From positions 4,898,001 to 4,962,000 of the forward strand of contig NZ_CP041696.1 in the NCBI RefSeq assembly GCF_007362955.1: a DNA stretch of 64,000 nt, written 5' to 3'. Of this stretch, positions 24,618 to 31,806 are shown piece after piece. Below the pieces are notes generated by a model. That model had not been told where the DNA came from, did no database searches, and saw only the letters and a list, made by a program, of their open reading frames with translations. Position 1 is the stretch's first letter, and the number at the start of each line of letters is the position of its first letter. Source of the DNA: Lysinibacillus fusiformis. GTDB lineage: Bacteria; Bacillota; Bacilli; Bacillales_A; Planococcaceae. The position numbers were made by a program, and so were the translations under genes.

Positions 24618-25010
24618 GTGAGCAATTTAAAACCATGGGAAATTTCTCAAAAGATTGATAATGCACTTGAGGCAATTGCAAATAGTAAAATTGAAAAATT
24701 TTACCATAGTTATATTGTAAAAATAACTGATTTACCTCTTGGAGTAGTTATTGATAAATTATCTGAATTAGAAGAACAAGAAGCGCTTATCATAAAATTA
24801 GAGTTTCTCTGCGAAGAATGCAATAGAAACATTTTAACTGTTGCTAAATATGAACTTGATAGTACTGATCCAGAAATTACTTGTAAGTATTGCGGGACAG
24901 AAAATTGTTTTAATCCTTTAGACACTATTCCAATAATTGAATTAAGTGAGGATTTCAAACAAAATTTTTCAAAAAAAAAACCAATAACAAAAGACTCAAT
25001 GTTGGTTTAA
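24618..25010 (+). CDS. zinc-ribbon protein, possibly truncated by an A-run frameshift
   Basis: 130 residues from GTG 24618 (GAGGT upstream). The first 50 residues are helical (KPWEISQKIDNALEAIANSK), then VVIDKLSELEEQEALIIKLE and a zinc ribbon: C-E-E-C at about 67-70 and C-K-Y-C at about 90-93. The C-terminus runs into ten consecutive A (24971-24980) and stops soon after (KKKPITKDSMLV). One more A, or a -1 slip, would join it to the next frame: TNNKRLNVGLNQQIKPKSLR then EMIDILEKENSSQ, which is the following gene. So the two are likely one protein of about 270 residues, by mutation or by programmed frameshifting. Confidence 0.6.
   Translation: MSNLKPWEISQKIDNALEAIANSKIEKFYHSYIVKITDLPLGVVIDKLSELEEQEALIIKLEFLCEECNRNILTVAKYELDSTDPEITCKYCGTENCFNPLDTIPIIELSEDFKQNFSKKKPITKDSMLV
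24971..24980 (+). other. A10 run: frameshift or slippage point
   Basis: Ten A after TTTTTC. Reading stays open in the -1 frame from here straight through to the end of the third frame at 25468, with coherent protein sequence on both sides. Candidate programmed frameshift site, phase-variable tract, or plain indel. Confidence 0.5.
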
Positions 25011-25042
25011 ATCAACAAATTAAACCTAAGAGTTTAAGAGAA

Positions 25043-25468
25043 ATGATCGATATCTTAGAAAAAGAAAATTCTAGTCAATTATTAGATTTAGTATCAAAGC
25101 TTGGGAGTTTAACTATAATTTTAGGAGATGGTTATATGAGCGAATCTAGTAAATATGGTGGTTTAACTTTTGGAGAAAACAAAGGGAATATAACTATTGA
25201 AAACAACGGTACCCTCAATCAAGGAGTAGCTAGCCATTCTGATGATATTATCAATGCTTTACAACAACTTCACAAAGAAATTCAATGCCTATCAGATGAA
25301 CAACGAGATATTGCAGAAGCCAATTTTGAACTACTCCAAACTCATATAGAAAACGGTGATAAAGAGAAGGCTAAAAAACCATTAGAGAAATTGAGTACTT
25401 TATTAGGTGCTATTACCTCTATTTTATCGATTGCTTCATCCATAGGGCTTAAATTACCTATAAAATAA
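25043..25468 (+). CDS. helical protein with N-rich linker, third frame of the cassette
   Basis: 141 residues from ATG 25043, or 110 from ATG 25136, which has a better ribosome site (AGGAG, eight bases). Sequence: a helix EKENSSQLLDLVSKLGSLTI, then GGLTFGENKGNITIENNGTL (repetitive Gly/Asn strands), a coiled helix DIINALQQLHKEIQCLSDEQ and a C-terminal hydrophobic helix LSTLLGAITSILSIASSIGL. The Gly/Asn strand plus helix plus hydrophobic tail layout is common in small accessory subunits and C-terminal modules of bacterial conflict systems; that is a resemblance, not an assignment. The frame is open back to the A10 run in the gene before, so it may be the C-terminal half of that protein. Confidence 0.55.
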   Translation: MIDILEKENSSQLLDLVSKLGSLTIILGDGYMSESSKYGGLTFGENKGNITIENNGTLNQGVASHSDDIINALQQLHKEIQCLSDEQRDIAEANFELLQTHIENGDKEKAKKPLEKLSTLLGAITSILSIASSIGLKLPIK

Positions 25469-25532
25469 TACAAGATAACATGTGTGAAGTGAACCTAAAA
25501 AAATTAGATATGTTATTAGTTAAGTAGCTTCG

Positions 25533-25570
25533 AAGGATTGAGTTCGGTATTGTACCGGACTTAATCCTTT
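25533..25570 (+). terminator. terminator of the cassette
   Basis: AAGGATTGAGTTCGGTA/TACCGGACTTAATCCTT, long stem with a TTG loop and TTTTAATTTT tail, 65 bases past the last stop. It closes the three-frame unit. Confidence 0.8.
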
Positions 25571-26081
25571 TAATTTTACCTTACTTCCCTATCCGGACAG
25601 TTTCCTTTACGACACATACTTTGTGAAATGCAAATTTCAATGAATGCGTGAGTGTATGATTTCATTTAATAATGCCGATTTTGATCATTTGCTCATAACT
25701 CATTTGGCACCTTCCTCCGTGCTAGATGGCACATCTTTAAAGAAGCTACATTTGTCCCTTATGAAGGATTGGATGCCTCATTCATACATATAACGATTAT
25801 AGGTATGCCCCTTCGCTAGTAAGGCCTAATCTCTTCATTTGAAACGGTTGTGTATATCATATAGTCTTCGTCGGTCCGCAATTCCTAATGTTTAGCATTT
25901 TTCAATTACTAAAGTAACAAGATATCACATTACTGCCCTCCCTCAGAGCTTACAACAATTAATATTGATCCACTTAATGTTGAAAGTATAACAACCATGT
26001 TCTGTACAAAATCGGAAGAAAAAATGAACTTCTTGTTTTTTCCATCGTTCATTTATTTATAGCTTTTTGGAGGTGGCAAAT
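25571..26081. other. gene-poor stretch
   Basis: No intact gene. On the minus strand a 13-codon frame (MSYEQMIKIGIIK, about 25668-25709) follows GGAGGAAGGTG, but it is too short to trust. Traces such as SLKMCHLARRKVPNEL suggest decayed phage-like sequence. Confidence 0.35.
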
Positions 26082-26502
26082 GTGAAACTCAAAAGAATTA
26101 TAATACCATTAGCAGCCATTCTTCTTTTGTTAGCAGGGTGTGCGGGTATGGCCGATTTCGATGTAGATTTACCAAATGATAATCAGATCCTCAGCTCATA
26201 ATATAACGATTTTAAGAGGCGATGGCACACTATTTGAAGAAACTTTAGTGCCAGCAAAGGTAACGCATGTAGGTTGGAACGAGAAATTTATTGTAGCTAA
26301 ACAAGTTAATTTACAAAAAGAATCTAGCGATAAGGACTATTTAATCCCAAATGAACAAGACATACATTACTGGATAATTAATTACGAAACTGATGAAGTA
26401 ATGGGCCCATTTGATGAAAAGCAATTCATTGAAAGTAAGCGTGAGCTTCAAATACCCGAAGATATAAATTTGACAGATGTAGCAGACTTAAGAAACACAT
26501 AA
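26082..26502 (+). pseudogene. DUF3997-like lipoprotein with one frameshift
   Basis: GTG 26082 (GGAGGTGG upstream) opens a lipoprotein signal peptide: MKLKRIIIPLAAILLLLAGC, then AGMADFDVDLPNDNQILSS and a stop near 26190. A second frame, overlapping from about 26176, continues ILRSSAHNITILRGDGTLFE, VTHVGWNEKFIVAKQVNLQK and DIHYWIINYETDEVMGPFDE to 26502. Joined at about 26175-26190 they give one lipoprotein of 140 residues of the DUF3997 kind (LRSSAHNITI and IHYWI-type motifs). The frames differ by one base, so the gene is broken or the base call is wrong. Confidence 0.65.
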
Positions 26503-26685
26503 AATCAGTGGGGTTTAACCCCTTGCTGAATCATTGGCTCTACAATTCTGTACTTGCTATATAGTGTAAGACTAATTAAGCCTTCGCCTCTCGATTTGAG
26601 ACGAAGGTTACTTTCAGCTAAGTGCACTTTTTATAAACTTTTTGATATTGATAGATGAATAACACCTCTCACTTTTATAACTCTA

Positions 26686-26694
26686 CATATTATA
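26686..26694 (+). promoter_or_regulatory. sigma-K-like -10 element before yjcZ-type gene
   Basis: CATATTATA fits CATANNNTA, 25 bases before the ATG at 26720. No good -35 AC at the right distance. Suggestive because the product is a sporulation-type peptide. Confidence 0.25.
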
Positions 26695-26719
26695 AATTGT
26701 AGAAAGGAGGGGAATTTCT

Positions 26720-26830
26720 ATGGGATATAGCTATGGTTATGATGGTGGCAACAGCAGTGGCTCTTCATTCGTTTTAATTGTTGTACTATTTATTCTTTTA
26801 ATTATTGTTGGCGCTAGTTTCATGTATTAA
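26720..26830 (+). CDS. YjcZ/SscA-type small sporulation peptide
   Basis: A 36-residue peptide: a Gly/Tyr/Ser start (MGYSYGYDGGNSSGSS) and one membrane helix (FVLIVVLFILLIIVGASFMY). This is the YjcZ family signature; B. subtilis relatives (YjcZ, SscA) are made in the mother cell and join the spore coat. AAAGGAGGGG lies nine bases before the ATG. A terminator (GGGTCACTTT/AAAGTGACCC, 26895-26918) lies 65 bases downstream. Single-gene unit. Confidence 0.85.
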   Translation: MGYSYGYDGGNSSGSSFVLIVVLFILLIIVGASFMY

Positions 26831-26894
26831 CAAATCATTTTTTGTTCGCATGTTAGTCAAATAAAAAGTTTTACACCTCCAGGTTTTAATTCTA

Positions 26895-26918
26895 GGGTCA
26901 CTTTTGTCAAAGTGACCC
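26895..26918 (+). terminator. terminator of the YjcZ-type gene
   Basis: GGGTCACTTT/AAAGTGACCC, 10-bp stem with a TGTC loop and TTTTATG tail. Two close relatives of this hairpin occur at 23016-23037 and 29863-29888. Confidence 0.75.
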
Positions 26919-27260
26919 TTTTATGGATTTGACGAGAACACTCTTGACTTCAGTAGTGAGAGGTTCAAAGATTCAAATTCAAATGACAACCCCGACTTTT
27001 ATGAAGTACATAGTTCATACAACTACTTTTACCTAGGGATTTTTTTAACATCGGTAAGATAAGGCAGAAAGTGTAACCATGTGTAGGTCCCCTACCTGTA
27101 AAGTAATAGCTACACATACTGCAGTGAAACCATTTTTGCTAACAGCCCACCCTATGAAAAAGACCTCATTATTCTTTGAATGGGACAGAGTATTCAATAA
27201 ATCCCTTCACTTCAAATATTATATTTGCCTGCTGTAGTTACACTTATTTTCTAGGGGTAT
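26919..27260. other. intergenic, nothing recognised
   Basis: About 340 bases between the terminator and the stop of the minus-strand gene at 27261. No frame with a ribosome site on either strand and no strong hairpin. Confidence 0.4.
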
Positions 27261-27569
27261 TTATTTTACGTACCTCAAATGCTTTTTAACAAAAGCTACA
27301 ATGTAAAGTACTTCATCTTCTGTAATGTTTAATAAATTACACACTCTTCTTAGTTTTGCCGGTGATTTTAATTGTTCTCGTACTTTATCAATCCACATGT
27401 ATTTACACTTTCGAGGGTTAACACAGTCTCTTATCTGCTTGTATCGATTGTAAGCATAGCGAGCAAATGCATTCAGCATGTCTCGCTCATCCCCCTCTCG
27501 CTGGGGATTCTTTACAGCTGCTTCGATTTCTTCTGTATCAAATGTCCATGTGCCATCTGTAAATTGCAT
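27261..27569 (-). CDS. hypothetical protein
   Basis: A 102-residue soluble, charged protein: MQFTDGTWTFDTEEIEAAVK, DMLNAFARYAYNRYKQIRDC, KCKYMWIDKVREQLKSPAKL and RRVCNLLNITEDEVLYIVAF. Mostly helical, with a C-terminal helix-turn-helix-like stretch (LRRVCNLLNITEDEVLYIVAFVKKH). The start is ATG 27569 with GAGGTGG upstream; the frame extends 21 codons further without a ribosome site. Not recognised. Sits alone in gene-poor DNA, so accessory. Confidence 0.5.
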   Translation of the reverse strand: MQFTDGTWTFDTEEIEAAVKNPQREGDERDMLNAFARYAYNRYKQIRDCVNPRKCKYMWIDKVREQLKSPAKLRRVCNLLNITEDEVLYIVAFVKKHLRYVK

Positions 27570-28006
27570 ATTACCACCTCTCTTCATGGATAAACTTAGA
27601 TGCTTTTGTTGATGCCAAATGCTCATGCACATCGATATGACATTAGATGCATAGGCATTGTCGGTTGCTTAGAGACAATGACAGCTATGAGTGTGTCTTT
27701 ACTTCTAATGAGTGCTGAATGTTCTCTGCATTGTGATAAAGGCCAGTTGCCATGCACAATTGGCATTCGTAATAATTTCGCGTCAATGCTAATTCGTCGT
27801 GCATTCATCAATTTTGTTCGTCTGGCTGAACATGATTAGTTCTTGCATGAGTTCTTCCGACTCATTTATCATCCTCCGCACATAGTTATTAAATGCAAAA
27901 TAAAAAGTCACATCTGGTTAGATGTGACTCTTTAGGTATTTTAATTAAGACACCATTCATCATAAAAGAATAATAAAATCAATGAAAAATTCTTGTCTTA
28001 CATTGC
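27570..28006. other. intergenic stretch
   Basis: Open frames on both strands around 27600-27840 lack ribosome sites and are not convincing. Contains the GPx terminator at 27904-27931. Confidence 0.35.
27904..27931 (-). terminator. terminator of the OhrR-GPx unit
   Basis: GTCACATCT/AGATGTGAC with a GGTT loop; followed on the minus strand by TTTTTATTTTG. About 75 bases past the GPx stop. Confidence 0.75.
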
Positions 28007-28480
28007 TTATTTTAAGATTTTTTTAATTTCATCCTCAAAGCTTTTAGGTTTATCCGTTGAAGCAAAACGAGATACAACTTCACCATTTCGATTTACTAAA
28101 AACTTTGTAAAATTCCATTTAACGCTTCTTCCTAGAAATCCCTTTGAATGACTTGTTAAATGCTCAAAAAGAGGATGCGCTTCTTTACCGTTTACTTTTA
28201 CAATTTCATGCATTGGGAATGTAACCCCATATGTTAAACGGCAAGCTTCGGCTGCCTCTGTAGCTGAATCAACCTCTTGTTTAAACTGATCTGAAGGGAA
28301 TCCTAGTACCTCAAATCCTTGTGCTTGATATTTCTTGTACAATTCTTCTAATTCTTCAAATTGTGGTGTAAACCCGCATTTTGTTGCTGTATTCACAATG
28401 AGTAACGCCTTGCCCTTGTATTGTTCTAAACTATATTGTGAACCATCTTCTAATTTTACATTGATGTCATAAATACTCAT
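28007..28480 (-). CDS. thiol-dependent glutathione peroxidase family protein (BsaA-like)
   Basis: A 157-residue GPx-fold peroxidase that reduces hydroperoxides, most likely with thioredoxin or bacillithiol as donor. Active site: Cys35 in VNTATKCGFTPQFEELEELY, Gln64 in FPSDQF, Trp121-Asn122 in KWNFTKFLVNRNG; Cys79 in AACRLTYGVTFP-type context is the likely resolving cysteine. Its ATG overlaps the stop of the upstream MarR gene by four bases (ATGA), so the pair is co-translated and is probably induced by organic peroxide. Confidence 0.9.
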   Translation of the reverse strand: MSIYDINVKLEDGSQYSLEQYKGKALLIVNTATKCGFTPQFEELEELYKKYQAQGFEVLGFPSDQFKQEVDSATEAAEACRLTYGVTFPMHEIVKVNGKEAHPLFEHLTSHSKGFLGRSVKWNFTKFLVNRNGEVVSRFASTDKPKSFEDEIKKILK

Positions 28481-28938
28481 CTTTTTGCCTCCATATCATT
28501 CAATTGAGTTAATATCACGTTTAAATTCTGTAACTGAACCCTTAAATCTCCGTCAATTTCAGTTAATGCATCACATCGAGTCATTTTTTCAACTAGCTGT
28601 GTTGTAATAGATGTTTCCGTCGACTTTGCCTTCTCTGTTAATGAAATGACAACAGCCCGTTTATCAATTGAAGAAGTTGCTTTTTTCACCCAACCTTTAT
28701 CGACAAGCTTATTTAATATCGGATTTAACGTACCTATTCCCAGACTCAATTTTTCACTTATTTGCTTTACGACAAGATGATCTTGTTCCCATAATGCAAG
28801 TAGCACCAAATACTGCGGGTAAGTCAAATCAAATGGTTCCAGTACTTGGCGATATAATTTTGTAAATTGATTAGCTGCTTTATAAACCGCGAAACATAAC
28901 TGATTCTCGAGTAAAAATGCTTTAATTTTAAAACGCAC
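28477..28938 (-). CDS. OhrR-type MarR family peroxide-sensing repressor
   Basis: A MarR-family winged-helix repressor close to OhrR: LLENQLCFAVYKAANQFTKL holds the reactive cysteine in the LENQLCFA motif; QYLVLLALWEQDHLVVKQIS and LNPILNKLVDKGWVKKATSS form the winged helix. In OhrR about six residues precede LENQLC. Here the right spot is ATT 28926 (IKAFLLENQLC), with GGAGGTG nine bases upstream, while the nearest ordinary start, GTG 28938, overlaps that ribosome site; ATG 28965 has none. Co-translated with the GPx gene. Palindromic operators lie at 28947-28985, so autoregulation is likely. Confidence 0.8.
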   Translation of the reverse strand: MRFKIKAFLLENQLCFAVYKAANQFTKLYRQVLEPFDLTYPQYLVLLALWEQDHLVVKQISEKLSLGIGTLNPILNKLVDKGWVKKATSSIDKRAVVISLTEKAKSTETSITTQLVEKMTRCDALTEIDGDLRVQLQNLNVILTQLNDMEAKR

Positions 28939-28946
28939 CTCCAAAG

Positions 28947-28985
28947 ATATATCGCATACGATCATTTTATATCGTACACGATATA
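28947..28985 (-). promoter_or_regulatory. two operator-like palindromes upstream of ohrR-type gene
   Basis: TATATCGT-AC-ACGATATA (28968-28985) is a perfect 8-bp palindrome; a related imperfect copy, ATATATCGCATACGATCA, lies at 28947-28964. They sit directly upstream of the MarR ribosome site and are the natural binding sites for an autoregulating MarR dimer. Confidence 0.6.
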
Positions 28986-29256
28986 TTTTCAAGAAATAAC
29001 TCTTTGCATTTGTAAGAAAAAAAGAAGTACCTTTTGGTTTTTCTTTTGTTGGCATAAAAATATTGTTTCCTATTCTAAATATTTCTTTCAATCTATATAG
29101 CAGCTCAACACCTAATTGTTCATTTATAACGTCTTGTGCAATGGATGGCGCAAATAGACAAGCATTTACCAATCGAAATTTGTAGTCTCGTCACTTGCTA
29201 CAGTTTTTTTATGGTTCATCACCGATTTGGTTGTCATTTTAAAATGTCATATAAGT

Positions 29257-29447
29257 TGGCTGGAGCGGCGCCAGTGTGACTCCTAGGGGATTAAGCGCCC
29301 AAGACGAGACCCTGGAGCGAGCAACATAGAGGAACGAAGGCTAAAAAGCATCACGTCCTGTGATAACGCCTTCACCAACATCCTATTACCCCAAGCGGCT
29401 CATCGGGCGCCCCCAGGAAAGCACACTGGCAGAGCGGAAGCCAACCA
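29257..29447. repeat. GC-rich dispersed REP-like element
   Basis: A strikingly GC-rich block in AT-rich DNA with inverted ends: GTTGGCTGGAGCGGCGCCAG on the left and CTGGCAGAGCGG-AGCCAAC on the right, with CTCCTAGGGG and CCCCAGG inside. The core GCGAGACC-TGGAGCGAGC is typical of the dispersed GGAGCGG...GCGGA repeats of Bacillus relatives. Related pieces: 29905-29943, 31651-31694 and 57174-57275. Confidence 0.65.
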
Positions 29448-29458
29448 CAAGTTATGAT

Positions 29459-29510
29459 GAAGAGCCTTTTTTATGCTACAATTTACATATATCATAACGA
29501 GGTGCAAACT
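29459..29510 (+). repeat. hairpin/promoter module, copy D (promoter half)
   Basis: GCCTTTTTTATGCTACAATTT and ACATATATCATAACGAGGTG match the promoter half of copies A and B (GGCTTTTTTATGTTACAATT). Contains the extended -10 TGCTACAAT and the GAGGTGC ribosome site of the next gene. It directly follows the REP-like element. Confidence 0.55.
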
Positions 29511-29711
29511 ATGGAAAACAATCGATTAATCTGTAAGGCTTGTGGTAGTGATTCCTTTACAAAAGGTGAAATAGGCCGACAAAGTGGACATGCAACTATC
29601 CGACCTTTAGGTGCTATATTTTCCTTGGGTTCTCCACTCATTTATACTTTTTGTAAAAATTGTGGAGAAGTAGCTTCAATCAAAGTTGAAAATCCTAAAA
29701 AGTTTAAATAG
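29511..29711 (+). CDS. small zinc-ribbon protein
   Basis: A 66-residue protein with two cysteine pairs: MENNRLICKACGSDSFTKGE at the start (C-K-A-C) and FCKNCGEVASIKVENPKK near the end (C-K-N-C), which should bind one zinc. Between them GHATIRPLGAIFSLGSPLIY is a hydrophobic loop. The start is ATG 29511, downstream of GAGGTGC, in the repeated promoter module; the frame runs further up but through the promoter. Typical of small nucleic-acid-binding or membrane-associated zinc ribbons; exact role unknown. Confidence 0.65.
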   Translation: MENNRLICKACGSDSFTKGEIGRQSGHATIRPLGAIFSLGSPLIYTFCKNCGEVASIKVENPKKFK

Positions 29712-29764
29712 TCCTTGCGACAGATACAGTTTGTGAGAACACAGCAGCTTTTTAATTTTAAAAT

Positions 29765-29845
29765 CTATTTCTCGGGCAATAAACTATACAAAAATAGCTA
29801 TCACATCATAGTAATAGTAGTGTAAAGCTAATTTAGCCTTACATC
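29765..29845 (+). repeat. dispersed block shared with 22913-22996
   Basis: Second copy of the block containing AACTATACAAAAATAGCTAT and GCTAATTTAGCCTTA, again followed by a GGGTCACTT...AAGTGACCC hairpin (29863-29888). In both places it follows a small gene or hairpin of the module family. Confidence 0.6.
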
Positions 29846-30018
29846 CCCTGATTTGTTGGTTTGGGTCACTTCGGATAGGGAAGTGACCCCTATAATAATT
29901 TCCCTGCCCGCGAAAAGCGTCCGCCGTAGCGGAAATCAACGGGTTCATAGTGATACTTCTATTTTAAAAGAAAAAAGACTGTATTCATGCCCGATATTTT
30001 TTCGAGTTTGTCTACAGT

Positions 30019-30056
30019 CTGAGGCATCGAGTATATACGCTCGGTGCCTTTTGCTT
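30019..30056 (+). terminator. terminator-like hairpin
   Basis: AGGCATCGAG/CTCGGTGCCT stem followed by TTTTGCTTTTTT, similar in sequence to the LPMO terminator (AAGGCATC...GATGCCTTTT). It may end transcripts of the zinc-ribbon gene. Confidence 0.5.
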
Positions 30057-30123
30057 TTTTCTATCTTTTTATTTAAAATTGGAGTTCACTAGCCAAATTG
30101 AATAGACTCTTTGAAAATAACTT

Positions 30124-30762
30124 TTATTTCTTCACTTTTGAAAGGGTCATCCCATCACCAATCGGAACAATCACAGATTCTAGTTGAGGATGATTGGCAA
30201 CCACTTCATTGAATTTCTTCATCATTTCAGTATAACGTTTTGGTGTAGCATTCGAATCTGCGACACTACCATTAGCAAGTACATTATCAGTCACTATTAA
30301 AGCATCCGCATGCGCAAGTCGAATACAGTAACTTAGATAATTTTCATAATTATCTTTATCAGCATCGATAAAGAATAAATCGAATCGCTTATGATCCTCA
30401 ACTAATTTTTCTAAGCTTTGTAAAGCAGGTCCAGTTAAATAGGATACTTGATGACCAAAACCAGCTTTCGTTAAATTTTCGGATGCTAACGCTGCGTATT
30501 TTTCCTCTAATTCAAGAGAAGTCAATTGTCCTTCGCTACCAAATCCTCTGGCAAGGCAAATTCCGCTATAACCTCCAAGAGCGCCTATTTCAAGTATATT
30601 TTTGGCCCCTGAAATAGATGTAAGCATCGTTAAAAGTTTTCCAGAGGACGGTGATACCGAGATCGCAGGCATACCATTTTCTTCAATTGACGAAATCACC
30701 TCTTCCAAAAGAATATCTTGTTTTTGAAATAATGAATCGATATAACTATTAATTAGTTTCAT
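30124..30762 (-). CDS. O-methyltransferase (class I, caffeoyl-CoA OMT-like)
   Basis: A 212-residue SAM-dependent O-methyltransferase. Motif I is AKNILEIGALGGYSGICLAR, the SAM-ribose acid is in LTSLELEEKYAALASENL, and the divalent-metal site is FDLFFIDADKDNYENYLSYC with DNVLANGSV, all typical of the cation-dependent small OMT family (YrrM-like). Start is ATG 30762, 12 bases after AAGGAGG; it overlaps the end of the upstream gene by 14 bases, so the two form an operon behind the GTATAC boxes. Acceptor unknown. Confidence 0.85.
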   Translation of the reverse strand: MKLINSYIDSLFQKQDILLEEVISSIEENGMPAISVSPSSGKLLTMLTSISGAKNILEIGALGGYSGICLARGFGSEGQLTSLELEEKYAALASENLTKAGFGHQVSYLTGPALQSLEKLVEDHKRFDLFFIDADKDNYENYLSYCIRLAHADALIVTDNVLANGSVADSNATPKRYTEMMKKFNEVVANHPQLESVIVPIGDGMTLSKVKK

Positions 30763-31174
30763 TAAACTTAATTTCCTCCTTACCATTATTTAATGACTTT
30801 TCATTACCCAACTCCGAATTTTCTGTTTCTACATTTTCGTCGGATGTATCCATTGCTTCACTTTCATGAATTTCGAATAATTGAGTAAATTCGTTGATAA
30901 TCATATCGATCGCTTTTAATTCACCAACTAAAATTGGTTGAATTGAATGGAACTCTGGCAACTCTAACTGTTGCTTAATCGTCGAACGCTTCACATTCAT
31001 CATTTCTAAAAAGGCAATTGCTCTCCCCCGGCGAAAGGTTTTCGGTCCACGTTGATGTGATCCCTCTCTTCCTTTGTATCGCCCACCACGATGATGCGAA
31101 CCATCTCTTCCCTCGCGTCGCTCACCACGTTGATGTCCCTCTTTGTTAAATTCTTCAAATTTTTTATCTCTCAA
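30749..31174 (-). CDS. Arg/Gly/His-rich putative DNA-binding regulator
   Basis: A 141-residue protein in three parts: an N-terminal stretch rich in R, G and H (GHQRGERREGRDGSHHRGGR), a compact helical core (RRGRAIAFLEMMNVKRSTIK, LELPEFHSIQPILVGELKAI, DMIINEFTQLFEIHE) and an acidic tail. The core reads like a small winged-helix repressor, the head like a nucleic-acid-binding or RGG-type tail. Start is TTG 31174 with AGGAGG eight bases upstream; the ATG at 31198 lies within the GTATAC box. Four GTATAC half-sites upstream suggest it represses itself and the O-methyltransferase. Family unknown to me. Confidence 0.6.
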   Translation of the reverse strand: MRDKKFEEFNKEGHQRGERREGRDGSHHRGGRYKGREGSHQRGPKTFRRGRAIAFLEMMNVKRSTIKQQLELPEFHSIQPILVGELKAIDMIINEFTQLFEIHESEAMDTSDENVETENSELGNEKSLNNGKEEIKFNETN

Positions 31175-31186
31175 TATAAACGCCTC

Positions 31187-31243
31187 CTTTGTATACATTT
31201 GTATACACTTAATTACTTCAAATTGTATACAAACGTATACACG
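31187..31243 (-). promoter_or_regulatory. four GTATAC boxes (operator) of the regulator-OMT operon
   Basis: Plus strand TTGTATACATTTGTATACAC (31187-31206) and TTGTATACAAACGTATACAC (31223-31242): two pairs of GTATAC spaced by about 11 bases, and the pairs spaced by 36. Regular half-helical-turn spacing directly before the ribosome site points to cooperative repressor binding. Confidence 0.6.
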
Positions 31244-31511
31244 TTGTCAAATACAACTCCCTTCTTCTTGAAATTCGCAATTTTCATAGCTGTCTTCTAA
31301 CTGTACTAGCTCCTGAATGAGTGTCTTATTATTGTTGGTTATTGCCCCTTCCCCAACCAATTATCCCCTTTTCAATTAGTTAGATTGAATGAGCTTCCGC
31401 TACACTTAGTCATATATTTTCCTTCTAGTTTTCTAGTGAAAACGCTATTTTAAGGTGAATTCACATAAAAGTCGTAAAATTGACAAATTCTATAGTGCAC
31501 TAGCTAATAAG

Positions 31512-31763
31512 AAAGAGGCTGGGACATAACTTTTAAGAAAGAGGAGCAAAGTCGTTATTAAATTTTCGCTATCTAAAAATGAAGAAAAATTTAGACGTTC
31601 TTCCTTTTGAAATAAATAAAATTCAGAAGTGAGTACTAGTTGATGGTAGCGAAGGCGGCGACCCCGGAAAGCGTCCGCCATAGCGGACATCAACGCTTAC
31701 AGCAAAAAAGTGTTAGATCGACAGCAGTCAATCTAACACTTTTTCTCTTTTGTCCCAGCCTCT
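31512..31763. mobile_element. MITE-like element, short copy
   Basis: About 250 bases bounded by GAGGCTGGGACATAA on the left and TTTTGTCCCAGCCTC on the right (12-bp inverted ends GAGGCTGGGACA). Inside are a GTGTTAGAT/ATCTAACAC hairpin and a trimmed GC-rich REP piece (GTTGATGGTAGCG ... GCGGACATCAAC). The longer relative at 57111-57693 shares both ends and most of the inside in opposite orientation. No protein is encoded, so it would need a transposase in trans, or it is a repeat spread by recombination. Confidence 0.6.
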
Positions 31764-31806
31764 GTAAAGTTTCATTTAATAATTGAATAGCTGAGCGACT
31801 CACATC

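Noticed and set aside
27600..27839. Overlapping frames on both strands near 27.7 kb
   Set aside because: Neither has a ribosome site; they shadow each other and neither resembles a known protein.
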